From: Oscillibacter sp.
GTDB lineage: Bacteria > Bacillota > Clostridia > Oscillospirales > Oscillospiraceae
Reading direction: 5' to 3'
DNA: 10,850 bases
Assembly: GCA_003522105.1 (NCBI GenBank)
Contig: DPGF01000031.1
Location: 1-10,850 of the forward strand
Shown: piece by piece, positions 1 to 6,131 of the stretch
Layout of the letters: every line of letters starts with the position of its first letter
Position numbering within the stretch: the first letter of the stretch is position 1
Notes under the pieces: generated by a model
The model's input: only the letters and a program-made list of their open reading frames with translations
Told to the model about the DNA's origin: nothing
Database searches by the model: none
Made by a program: the position numbers and the translations under genes

Positions 1-233
1 TTGAGCGGATTCATCCGTTCCAGGACGGCAACGGTCGTGTGGGCAGATTGATTATGTTTAAGGAGTGCCTGAAATACAATATCGTTCCGTTCATCATTGA
101 GGACAATCTGAAGATGTTCTATTACCGTGGATTGAAGGAATGGGACAACGAAAAAGGCTATCTGACAGATACCTGCCTGACCGCACAGGACAAGTATAAA
201 GCGTATTTGGATTATTTTAGGATCAGGTATTAA
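1..233 (+). CDS. fic: Fic-domain protein (AMPylase-type), C-terminal part, 5' end outside window
   Basis: The open frame runs in from the left edge (first full codon at base 3) and ends in TAA at 231-233, leaving 76 visible residues. The start reads ERIHPFQDGNGRVGR, a full match to the Fic active-site motif HPFx[D/E]GNGRxxR. The His acts as the base and the Asp/Gly/Asn/Arg residues bind Mg2+ and nucleotide phosphates. Fic enzymes usually transfer AMP (sometimes phosphate or other nucleotide groups) to hydroxyl side chains of target proteins; some are toxins paired with an inhibitory antitoxin. Whether this one carries an inhibitory helix cannot be seen because the N-terminal part is missing. 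After the motif only about 60 residues remain, rich in Tyr/Phe, with no second domain. The gene converges on the tra operon, with about 160 bases between the two ends, and is lower in GC than the tra genes. The family call is firm; the target is unknown. Confidence 0.9.
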   Translation, partial: ERIHPFQDGNGRVGRLIMFKECLKYNIVPFIIEDNLKMFYYRGLKEWDNEKGYLTDTCLTAQDKYKAYLDYFRIRY

Positions 234-245
234 GCAAGTTGATTT

Positions 246-296
246 CCAAAGTATCAAACGCTTGGCCCAAAGTGTCATTTTGACACTTTGGAAGCG
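246..296. repeat. Strong dyad with an upstream extra half-site, between fic and the tra operon end
   Basis: Bases 267-277 (CCAAAGTGTCA) and 281-291 (TGACACTTTGG) form a perfect 11-bp inverted repeat around a TTT centre. CGCTT at 259-263 and AAGCG at 292-296 extend it after a 3-base bulge. A further half-site, CCAAAGTATCA at 246-256, matches the left arm at 10 of 11 positions in direct orientation, 21 bases upstream. No T-run follows on either strand, so it does not look like a terminator. It could be an operator, a recombinase site or an element end; none of these is proven. Confidence 0.6.
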
Positions 297-330
297 AATT
301 CTTGTCAGTTTATATTCGTGTGGTGATTAC

Positions 331-372
331 AAAAAGAGGGTACGATTCCATATTGAGTGGAAGCGTACCCTC
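331..372 (-). terminator. Intrinsic terminator at the 3' end of the tra operon
   Basis: On the minus strand a 9-bp stem (GAGGGTACG at 336-344 with CGTACCCTC at 364-372), one mismatch, then four more pairs (TTCC/GGAA) close a 9-base loop. Five T residues follow (complement of 331-335). It lies 19 bases past the stop of the 39-residue ORF, so it is well placed to end the long minus-strand transcript. The plus strand has no T-run after the hairpin. Confidence 0.8.
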
Positions 373-390
373 GATGATATAACGATGAAA

Positions 391-510
391 TTATTTCCGT
401 TTTCTTTTTCCCTTGCCGTGCGTCATGCTGCCTTTACCACGCTGACTGATTGGGCTGTTCATGTGCTTAGACAGTTTCAGCAGCTCAATCAGATTTGCGA
501 ACTGTTCCAT
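391..510 (-). CDS. Small basic protein, 39 residues, unknown
   Basis: An ATG at 510-508 opens 39 codons ending in TAA at 393-391. The protein begins MEQFANLIELLKLSKHM, a likely amphipathic helix, and ends in a very basic tail (HGKGKRKRK) that could bind nucleic acid or simply be disordered. An in-frame stop lies at 534-532, so this ATG is the only usual start. The ribosome site is weak (GGGTAGCGG about 10 bases upstream), which suggests translation coupled to the 89-residue gene 27 bases before it. The operon terminator follows directly, which supports its being the last gene. I do not recognise the family. It might be the start of a truncated regulator, but nothing shows this directly. Confidence 0.5.
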   Translation of the reverse strand: MEQFANLIELLKLSKHMNSPISQRGKGSMTHGKGKRKRK

Positions 511-537
511 GGTAAGTGAACCGCTACCCGTTTAAGA

Positions 538-807
538 TTATCGTGTTGCCCGAATCAAGGACTGCGTTTTCAGTAAAAGTGCGGCCAGCGCACGGTGATC
601 TTCCCGCTCCGTCCACCATTGGGGCATCAGAAATTGTAGAACCTGCTCTGTCCATAGGTAGTCCTGATGTGTCAGAGTATGCTGTTCCAATCCTTTGCAC
701 AGACGGGAATAGGCGGAGCGAACCGTATCACAAATAGAATCACGGTCAATATACCGCCCAATAAAGCCGCAGAGAATGGCCGCTTCTTCCTCTGTATAGT
801 TTTGCAT
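538..807 (-). CDS. Hypothetical protein of the conjugative element, 89 residues
   Basis: The start chosen is ATG at 807-805 because GGGAGGT lies 6 bases upstream; an in-frame ATG at 870 has no such site. The product begins MQNYTEEEAAILCGFIGRYI, contains two Cys residues, and is predicted from its heptad-like hydrophobic pattern to be mostly helical (segments around residues 5-20, 28-42 and 45-60). A Trp pair (QWWTE) sits near residues 63-67. There is no signal peptide or membrane segment, so a cytoplasmic location is likely. It follows the NlpC/P60 gene on the same strand, 69 bases away, and precedes the 39-residue ORF, so it belongs to the tail of the tra operon. I do not recognise a named family, and a role in transfer is only inferred from position. 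Confidence 0.7.
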   Translation of the reverse strand: MQNYTEEEAAILCGFIGRYIDRDSICDTVRSAYSRLCKGLEQHTLTHQDYLWTEQVLQFLMPQWWTEREDHRALAALLLKTQSLIRATR

Positions 808-876
808 TACAGTACCTCCCATCACACACGATGAGTATTGTACCATACCGGACTGGCAAAGGAAAGGCAAATCTTT

Positions 877-2823
877 TTATTCCGTGTAGCACACGGGGCG
901 TCCTATGGAGGTAAAGCCGCTTGCACCGGTAATGACCACATTGTTATATCCGCTGGCGCAGTGAATGATTAGCAATTCTCCGTTTGCGTCCCTGCCGCCA
1001 ACGATGCCCACATGGGAATTATCCGGGTAGAACACCAAGTCACCAGGCTGTGCGTCCGCCCACGAAATGTTGGTACAATAGCTGTGCTGCATGGTGGCTC
1101 CACCGCCGTGGCCGATGACATAGCTGCCGCCAGACTGATTGTAGAAAACCCAATCCACAAAGCCGCTGCAATCCAGTCCGTAGGGGCGGTAGGTCCCCGT
1201 GGTGGAGCTGCCTGCCGCAGTGACCTGCCGCACTTCGCCCCATCGGGTGTCCCAGCCGATTACGAGGCTCTTGCCGCCCCAAAAATAATTCACCTTGCCG
1301 ACAAGAGAACAGGCGGCGCGTACCACCGCTTCGCGCTCCGGCGATAGATCTTCCGGCAGATTGCGGAGCAGCGCAGCCGTATCCCCGCTGACGGAGTACA
1401 CATCCTCGATCAGCTCGCGCAGGAGGTCGCGCTGCTCCAGCAGCTCGTCCAGTGCCGCGATCTGATTGCGGTTGAAATGATACGCGGTTTTCATCTCCTT
1501 TGCCGTTTTTGCGGTAACGGTGATATAGAGGTTTTTCTCCGTCCAGCCGTCATCGCCCTCGCCGCTGGGGTGATGAATGATCTCAACACGATGGGTAATG
1601 GTGGTCATATCCCAAAAGACGGCTTTCAGGCGAGCGATGCGGTCGGCGTCCATGGTGGCCACGTCTGCGGCGTCTGCATCTGCTCCGGCAACCTTCACCG
1701 CAAACACCGCCAGAACCTCCACCCAATCGACAGACTGCCCGGTCACGGAGATGGAGTCGTAGCTGTCCGCTGTTTGCAATTCCTCCAACCGCTCGTTATA
1801 CTCATAATTGACCTGCGCCACCGCAGCGGAGATCGGCACAACGCCCGCCTCCCGGCTCTCGTTGGAAAAGAGGATACCGAAGGGGGACGCCACGATTGCC
1901 GCCACGAGGATCACCGTCAGGAGCAGCACCAGCACTACTGCACCGCCGCCTGCCGACAGGATCGAGCTGACCGCAGACACCACTCCTTTTCCGATTTCCT
2001 TCACTGCCTGGACTGCCGCGCTGCCAAGCTTTTTGGAAGCCCTTCCGCCGCTCTGCGCGGATTCCTGAAGCATCTTCCGCTGCGCCTTTCTCTGCGCCGC
2101 CGCCCTTGCGCGGTGCGTGATAATTGCATTGTTCGGCGCTGCGTGGTCAGTTGGTCGAACACGCATGGTGCGCGTGACCTTGGTCATGGCCTGTCCGCTC
2201 TTGGGGGCAGGACTGCCCTTGGCCGATACCCCCGAATTGCCTTTCTGCGGAGTGGTCATTGTGCCTCCACGGTCGGACGGTGGAGGTACAATGTGCCGCT
2301 CCGCTGTTCTTTTCTCGGTAAGGTTCCGCCGATAGGCGGCTTTCGCGTCCTGTATGGCTTTCTGCCGCCCACGCTCCTGCGGGGCGGCATTTGCGCTTTT
2401 TGGACCTCCGCATTTTTGCGGAGAAGTGGTCTGATTTCCGGCTTCGTTTCGTGCGGCGGGTTGGGCTGGGGAGAAGTCATATTCCATTGGTGCATTGATA
2501 GAGCCGCTTCCAGAACCAATCCCCATATCTGTCGGTTCTGCCGCGCTGTGAGTTCTTATCGCATTCTCTTTACCCTGTCGCAACTTTCCTCGGTAGTGCT
2601 TTATCATGCGCCGCGAGGCATTCGCCGCCCCAGCCGCACCACGGCGCATAGTTTTCTCCACGCGGTCGGTAGCATAGCGCACGGGATCGCGGCTTTCCGG
2701 CTCTTTCTCTTTCTGCCGCTCGTCCATGTGCTGTTTCAGAATGGAATCCGCGTCCTTAGGTGCGGGGTTCTTCAGCTTTGCCTTTGGCGTGTCCATGCCG
2801 GGTTTGATCTTCAAGTCCCGCAT
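877..2823 (-). CDS. Membrane-anchored NlpC/P60 (C40) peptidase, CD1108-type conjugation protein
   Basis: Likely cuts peptidoglycan stem peptides to let the transfer channel pass the cell wall. Numbering from the upstream GTG at 2838, residues 1-295 are basic, Ala/Arg/Pro/Gln-rich and low in hydrophobic runs, so probably disordered and cytoplasmic. Residues about 297-320 form one membrane segment. Residues 330-500 are a helical stalk, and the C-terminal end is the NlpC/P60 domain. The catalytic set is visible: Cys557 in LDCSGF, His609 in NSHVGIV and His626 in IIHCASG. I prefer ATG at 2823 (residue 6; 648 residues) because GAGG lies 9 bases before it, while the GTG has no ribosome site. Either start lies by the virB4 stop, so translation is likely coupled. 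Family members in Clostridia elements are named CD1108 family mobile element proteins (from memory). The hydrolase call is firm; the role in conjugation follows from context. Confidence 0.9.
   Translation of the reverse strand: MRDLKIKPGMDTPKAKLKNPAPKDADSILKQHMDERQKEKEPESRDPVRYATDRVEKTMRRGAAGAANASRRMIKHYRGKLRQGKENAIRTHSAAEPTDMGIGSGSGSINAPMEYDFSPAQPAARNEAGNQTTSPQKCGGPKSANAAPQERGRQKAIQDAKAAYRRNLTEKRTAERHIVPPPSDRGGTMTTPQKGNSGVSAKGSPAPKSGQAMTKVTRTMRVRPTDHAAPNNAIITHRARAAAQRKAQRKMLQESAQSGGRASKKLGSAAVQAVKEIGKGVVSAVSSILSAGGGAVVLVLLLTVILVAAIVASPFGILFSNESREAGVVPISAAVAQVNYEYNERLEELQTADSYDSISVTGQSVDWVEVLAVFAVKVAGADADAADVATMDADRIARLKAVFWDMTTITHRVEIIHHPSGEGDDGWTEKNLYITVTAKTAKEMKTAYHFNRNQIAALDELLEQRDLLRELIEDVYSVSGDTAALLRNLPEDLSPEREAVVRAACSLVGKVNYFWGGKSLVIGWDTRWGEVRQVTAAGSSTTGTYRPYGLDCSGFVDWVFYNQSGGSYVIGHGGGATMQHSYCTNISWADAQPGDLVFYPDNSHVGIVGGRDANGELLIIHCASGYNNVVITGASGFTSIGRPVCYTE
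2257..2293. repeat. Near-perfect 14-bp inverted repeat inside the peptidase gene
   Basis: CATTGTGCCTCCAC (2257-2270) and GTGGAGGTACAATG (2280-2293) pair at 13 of 14 positions around a 9-base loop. It falls in the part of the gene encoding the disordered basic linker (around residues 182-194). There is no T-run, so it is not an intrinsic terminator. In the tra mRNA it would form a strong hairpin with one C-A mismatch. It may be chance or an mRNA structure; no function is shown. Confidence 0.5.
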
Positions 2824-2827
2824 AGCG

Positions 2828-5182
2828 TCATTCCTCACCGGGGCGGGTTGACATTAAGCGGTACAATTCTGTATTTTTGGGCAGCTCATTGGCGAAAGGC
2901 ACGATGGCTCCGCCCACCTTGATGAGCCCGTGGCCAGCCGGGGCATTGTCCACATAGCTCATCTGCGTATCCGACGCACCCAGCAGGCGGGCAAGCTGCT
3001 CCCGGTCGGTGGTAGCCTGATTGAGCATCAGCAGAAACTCAGAGTTTGCGAACATCATCCGCGCCGTGTTGGATAGCAGACATTCCTCCACATTCTGTGT
3101 AATGCCGGTGAGCGTCGCGCCGTATTTGCGGAAGCGCTTCCAGCACTTGTAGAGAAATTCGCTGCTGTAATTGGTAATGCTGTGTCCGCTGCCGCTCCCA
3201 TTGGCGAAAAACAGATAGATCTCGTCGATGTAGACATGGGTGTATTTTCCCTCTCTGCGGTTCTGGATAACGCGGTTGTAAATGGCGTCCAGCATCACCA
3301 ACAGGCCCACTGATTTCAGATTTTCGCCCAAGTCCTGAATATCGAAGCAGAGAATGCGGCTTTTTGTGTTGATATTGGTCTGGTGGGAAAATACATTCAG
3401 ACTGCCCACTGTGAACAGCTCCAATGCCAACGCGATTCGGTGCGCCTCCGGGTTGACCTGCTTCATCAAATCGTCATAGAGGTCTTTCAGCGTTGGCGGC
3501 TGCCCCTGATAGTTTTTCAGATACTCCCGATAGATGTTTCCCACGCTGCGGTCGATGATGGACTTCTCCTGCGGCTCGATCTTGTCCGCGCCCATGAGCT
3601 GCTCATACAGCGACATGATAAACTCGGACTTCATCACCAACGGCTCCCTGCCGTCGCCATACCCCTCGGACAAATCCAGCGCATTGATGTGGCAGCCATT
3701 TGGATCAGAGGCAGAGATGGTAATGACCTCGCCGCCCAATGCCCGTACCAGCTCGCCATATTCGCGTTCGGGATCGACGATAATGATGTCATGGTCTGTG
3801 GAGAGCGCCAGCGCGGAAACCTCCTGCTTGGCCGCCATCGACTTGCCGGAGCCGGACACGCCGGTAATAAAGCCGTTGCCGTTGAGCAGGTTTCCACGAT
3901 TGCAGATGATGAGGTTATGCGATACGGCATTGACGCCGTAGTAGATACCGCCCGCGTCCTGAATCTCCTGCGATTTGAACGGCATGAGGACAGCGGTACA
4001 CTCCGTGGTCAGGGTGCGGGTAGCGTCAATGCGCTTGAGGCCGAGGGGCAGTACCGTGTTCAGGGCGTCCTCCTGTTGATAGCGCAGAACATTGAATTGA
4101 CAGCCCCGCGCCCGCCCAATGGCTTGCAGAGCCTCGGTGTCCTGGTCAAGCTGTTCAAGGTTATCTGCCAGGTGCGTCAGCGTCACCAAAGCCAGCATCA
4201 TGCGCTGGTCGCGGCTCATGAGGTCGTCCATGAATTCCTTCGTTTCGCTCCGCATCTGCTCCAAGTCATAGGGGATATTGGCGGTAAAATTGTTGCTCTG
4301 ATTCTGCCGCTGCTGCCAGCGGGTAATATCCGATTCCACGGACATAATGCGCTTGCGAATATCGCTCACTGCTTCGTCCATCGCCACAGGAATAATGTCA
4401 ATGGAAAGCATCATGTTCCGAGGATAGTCCATCAGCTCCGTAATCATCGCGTCGGAGATAAAGCTGGCATACTCCCGCAGGAACAGGGTGCGGCCCACAT
4501 GATCGCCCAGCTCGTAGTGATTTTTCTGAAAGGAGATACAGTCCGGGGCAATGCTGTCCCGGAAGTCATGCCCTTTGCGTATGGTGTCCTCCAAATCGAA
4601 GCGGAATAGCTGTTCCTCGCCGGGGCGATAGAAGTCATGCAGAAGCCGCAGGCGGTCATTGACCGTGATCTCCCGGACGCTGGAGGACATACGGGAAAGT
4701 CCCGTGGTAAGGTCAGTCCCAACACGGGAGAAGAACGCGCGGGCCTCCTCCACGCTTTTCTTCTCCGCCGAAACAGTGATGTACTTTTCCTGAATGAGAT
4801 TGTTGCTCTCCGCCGCCTTGCCCAAAACAAGCGCGTTATACTCGTTCCGGTAGAGGTCACGGCGGTCGCCCTGCATGGGCATGAGCAGCGTCCGACCGAA
4901 GTCCTTTTGATTGAGCTGACGGTTAAAGAGCGTGATCTTCGCCGTAGCCCCGATGGGCAGCGAGTTCAGGAAGGAGCAGTAGGTCATAAAGAGTTCCCGC
5001 TGCTTTTCCGGGGAGGCCACGGCATAATTGACATCAAAAAAGCGCCAAGTTTTTGAAAACTTGCCGCTTACCTGAAACACGCCGTCTTGATAAATACGTT
5101 TGATGGGAATGGATTTCTGGACGCTGTGAGGAACGGAAAAGGCGTCCCGTTCTGCGCTGCGCCGATGCTTGAAAAAGATCAA
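2828..5182 (-). CDS. virB4: VirB4-family conjugation ATPase (CD1110-type)
   Basis: This is the hexameric AAA+ motor of the type IV secretion system, peripheral to the inner face of the membrane. Of 784 residues, the first about 420 are the VirB4 N-terminal region and the rest is the ATPase domain. Walker A is GVSGSGKS at 441-448. DPEREY follows at 470-475, a pattern conserved in VirB4/TraC proteins. Walker B is HVYIDEIYLF at 649-658, and GITQN at 693-697 fits the sensor Gln. The length is usual for the family. The start is TTG at 5182: AGGTG lies 8 bases upstream, no ATG, GTG or other TTG occurs in frame back to the stop at 5215-5213, and the next Met is residue 66. The TTG overlaps the prgI stop (ATTGA), so the two are translationally coupled, as prgI-virB4 pairs usually are. 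The 3' end overlaps or abuts the start of the peptidase gene. Confidence 0.95.
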   Translation of the reverse strand: MIFFKHRRSAERDAFSVPHSVQKSIPIKRIYQDGVFQVSGKFSKTWRFFDVNYAVASPEKQRELFMTYCSFLNSLPIGATAKITLFNRQLNQKDFGRTLLMPMQGDRRDLYRNEYNALVLGKAAESNNLIQEKYITVSAEKKSVEEARAFFSRVGTDLTTGLSRMSSSVREITVNDRLRLLHDFYRPGEEQLFRFDLEDTIRKGHDFRDSIAPDCISFQKNHYELGDHVGRTLFLREYASFISDAMITELMDYPRNMMLSIDIIPVAMDEAVSDIRKRIMSVESDITRWQQRQNQSNNFTANIPYDLEQMRSETKEFMDDLMSRDQRMMLALVTLTHLADNLEQLDQDTEALQAIGRARGCQFNVLRYQQEDALNTVLPLGLKRIDATRTLTTECTAVLMPFKSQEIQDAGGIYYGVNAVSHNLIICNRGNLLNGNGFITGVSGSGKSMAAKQEVSALALSTDHDIIIVDPEREYGELVRALGGEVITISASDPNGCHINALDLSEGYGDGREPLVMKSEFIMSLYEQLMGADKIEPQEKSIIDRSVGNIYREYLKNYQGQPPTLKDLYDDLMKQVNPEAHRIALALELFTVGSLNVFSHQTNINTKSRILCFDIQDLGENLKSVGLLVMLDAIYNRVIQNRREGKYTHVYIDEIYLFFANGSGSGHSITNYSSEFLYKCWKRFRKYGATLTGITQNVEECLLSNTARMMFANSEFLLMLNQATTDREQLARLLGASDTQMSYVDNAPAGHGLIKVGGAIVPFANELPKNTELYRLMSTRPGEE

Positions 5183-5517
5183 TGTTTCTTCACCTCGCGT
5201 TTCATCGCTTCTTCATAGTAGTTTTTCGCTTTCCAGACACGCTTGCCTGCCATGATGACCTCTGATTTCAGCCATACCCACAAAAATCGCTCCAGCGTGA
5301 GGCCGTTGTACTGAAAGAATCCGGCAGCGGCCACGGGAGCCGCGCCGACAATACACACCCAGCTCACCGTTTCCCGATCCAGCACTTGGCTCAGGGTGAA
5401 ATACAGCGCCACGGCTACGCCAACCGCCAGAACGGAACAGATGAATTGCCGCACGGACAGGCCGAAAAAGAGTGTTTCACGGTACGCGCGAATTTCCTTG
5501 TTGATTTTGATTTCCAA
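5179..5517 (-). CDS. PrgI-family inner-membrane conjugation protein (VirB3-like)
   Basis: A 112-residue protein beginning MEIKINKEIRAYRETLFFGL, the usual opening of Firmicutes PrgI proteins, followed by two membrane helices (about 22-43 and 50-68) and a basic C-terminal tail (residues 85-112, ending KREVKKH). PrgI proteins sit next to VirB4 in Gram-positive elements and are thought to anchor the ATPase to the membrane channel, the VirB3 role. The start is TTG at 5517: an in-frame TAA is the codon directly before it, no other Met occurs until residue 89, and AAGGGG lies 5 bases upstream. The stop overlaps the virB4 start. Immediately upstream is the terminator of the regulator gene, so either read-through or a promoter not seen here must supply transcription. 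Family call is firm from the N-terminus, topology and neighbour. Confidence 0.87.
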   Translation of the reverse strand: MEIKINKEIRAYRETLFFGLSVRQFICSVLAVGVAVALYFTLSQVLDRETVSWVCIVGAAPVAAAGFFQYNGLTLERFLWVWLKSEVIMAGKRVWKAKNYYEEAMKREVKKH

Positions 5518-5544
5518 TTAAACCCCTTCTTTCTGCAAATATAA

Positions 5545-5583
5545 TAAAAAAAGATGATTTGGAATAGCCTCCAAATCATCTTT
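5545..5583 (-). terminator. Intrinsic terminator after the regulator gene, ahead of prgI
   Basis: Arms 5550-5562 (AAAGATGATTTGG) and 5571-5583 (CCAAATCATCTTT) pair perfectly over 13 bp with an 8-base loop. On the minus strand seven T residues follow (complement of 5546-5552). The hairpin starts 2 bases after the regulator stop and its T-run ends about 28 bases before the prgI TTG. It therefore terminates the regulator transcript but also lies across the path of tra transcription coming from virB6. Confidence 0.85.
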
Positions 5584-5585
5584 AC

Positions 5586-5786
5586 TCAATCCGCGATATA
5601 CTCCGCAATATCTTCCAACTTGCAATCTAACGCCTTACACAGCTTGTCTAAGGTTTTTGTCTCCATGTTCTCGTTATTTCTGAGCCGCCGAATAGTCTTA
5701 CTGTCAATGCCGCCCTTTTCACGAAGGGCGTAGGTAGTGACACCCTTCTGCTCCATAACCACCCATAGCTTGTCGAATTTAATCAT
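5586..5786 (-). CDS. Small Cro/CI-type helix-turn-helix regulator (HTH_26-like)
   Basis: A 66-residue single-domain DNA-binding protein starting MIKFDKLWVVMEQKGVTTY. The helix-turn-helix is residues about 16-40, with the recognition helix around DSKTIRRLRNNE, followed by the TLDKLCKALDCKLEDIAEYI end typical of the HTH_26 subgroup of the XRE superfamily. The start ATG at 5786 is preceded by GAGGAGG 5 bases upstream; an in-frame start at 5813 lacks this. The gene diverges from the 78-residue gene across a shared region with two repeated palindromic sites, so it probably represses itself and its neighbour. Its own intrinsic terminator follows directly. It is lower in GC than the tra genes and looks like an added cassette. 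DNA binding is firm; the target is inferred. Confidence 0.9.
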   Translation of the reverse strand: MIKFDKLWVVMEQKGVTTYALREKGGIDSKTIRRLRNNENMETKTLDKLCKALDCKLEDIAEYIAD

Positions 5787-5801
5787 GGGAACCTCCTCAG
5801 C

Positions 5802-5830
5802 TTGACTACTCATATTATGGGGGTTATAAT
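5802..5830 (+). promoter_or_regulatory. Sigma-A promoter for the 78-residue gene
   Basis: TTGACT at 5802-5807 and a perfect TATAAT at 5825-5830 are 17 bases apart on the plus strand, a near-consensus promoter. The expected start of transcription is near 5837, about 58 bases before the ATG at 5895. The -35 lies 3 bases upstream of the regulator's ribosome site on the other strand, so the two promoters must overlap. Confidence 0.75.
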
Positions 5831-5842
5831 CCTATGTATTAA
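5814..5842 (-). promoter_or_regulatory. Possible weak promoter of the regulator gene
   Basis: On the minus strand TTAATA (5842-5837) and CATAAT (5819-5814) are 17 bases apart. Both boxes match consensus only partly. The position fits, because the regulator's start of transcription must lie between its ribosome site (5792-5798) and the operators. It is face to face with the plus-strand promoter. Confidence 0.4.
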
Positions 5843-5857
5843 GGGGATATAATCCCC
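5819..5857. promoter_or_regulatory. Two repeated operator-like sites between the divergent genes
   Basis: GGGGATATAATCCCC at 5843-5857 is a palindrome with 6-bp arms and a 3-base centre. GGGGGTTATAATCC at 5819-5832 is a second, imperfect copy. Both contain TATAATCC (5825-5832 and 5848-5855), 23 bp apart, about two helical turns. The first overlaps the plus-strand -10 and the second sits just after the expected start of transcription, a layout fitting cooperative repression by the adjacent XRE protein. Binding is inferred. Confidence 0.6.
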
Positions 5858-5894
5858 ATACAGAAAGTTGAGGTGTTCAAAAGTAGAGTTGGCT

Positions 5895-6131
5895 ATGGAA
5901 TTATTAAGCCACATCCTTGCCCAAGGTGAGGTGCAGATCACTTTCCCGCAGCAGAATGAGCCATTTACACAGATAGTGGAAGGACAATGCTATCAAGCGC
6001 TCTGCAAAATCAAGGCAGCTATTGAAGATGATCGTCTTAATGACAGTGAGTGCTTTCAAAAAATTGAGGAGGTTATTCGCGCATTTGAAGAAATCGGAAG
6101 CGGTGGCGGTATTCGCCATGATTTTGGTTAA
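5895..6131 (+). CDS. Uncharacterised 78-residue protein, divergent from the XRE gene
   Basis: The product begins MELLSHILAQGEVQITFPQ and ends GSGGGIRHDFG. It has a short beta-like stretch (residues 12-18), then two helices, the first around CYQALCKIKAAIED and the second around CFQKIEEVIRAFEEI. There is no membrane segment, and it is acidic overall. I recall very similar hypothetical proteins in other gut Clostridia with the same MELL-HILAQGEVQITFP opening and RHDFG end, but no known function. The ATG at 5895 has AGAG 6 bases upstream; an in-frame TTG at 5868 would give 87 residues but lacks a spaced ribosome site. A strong promoter lies upstream. Its TAA overlaps the virB6 stop by 3 bases on the opposite strand, leaving no room for a terminator, so its transcript should run antisense into virB6. 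Pairing with a small XRE regulator suggests a regulated cassette, perhaps accessory or toxin-antitoxin-like, which is speculative. Confidence 0.72.
   Translation: MELLSHILAQGEVQITFPQQNEPFTQIVEGQCYQALCKIKAAIEDDRLNDSECFQKIEEVIRAFEEIGSGGGIRHDFG

Noticed and set aside
267..291. The CCAAAGTGTCA dyad as a terminator of the fic gene
   Set aside because: No T-run follows it on either strand and the loop is only three bases. It fits a protein-binding or recombination site better.
262..519. Plus-strand open frame of 85 codons between fic and the small tra-tail genes
   Set aside because: It runs through the dyad, the terminator and the opposite 39-codon gene, and has no ribosome site.
1477..2922. Long plus-strand open frame of 481 codons opposite the NlpC and virB4 genes
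   Set aside because: It is Cys/His/Arg-rich with no domain or ribosome site, and it covers genes with clear catalytic motifs on the other strand. It is a GC-driven shadow.
3383..4609. Plus-strand open frame of 408 codons opposite virB4
   Set aside because: It mirrors the VirB4 coding frame and has no recognisable features. The opposite strand carries Walker motifs.
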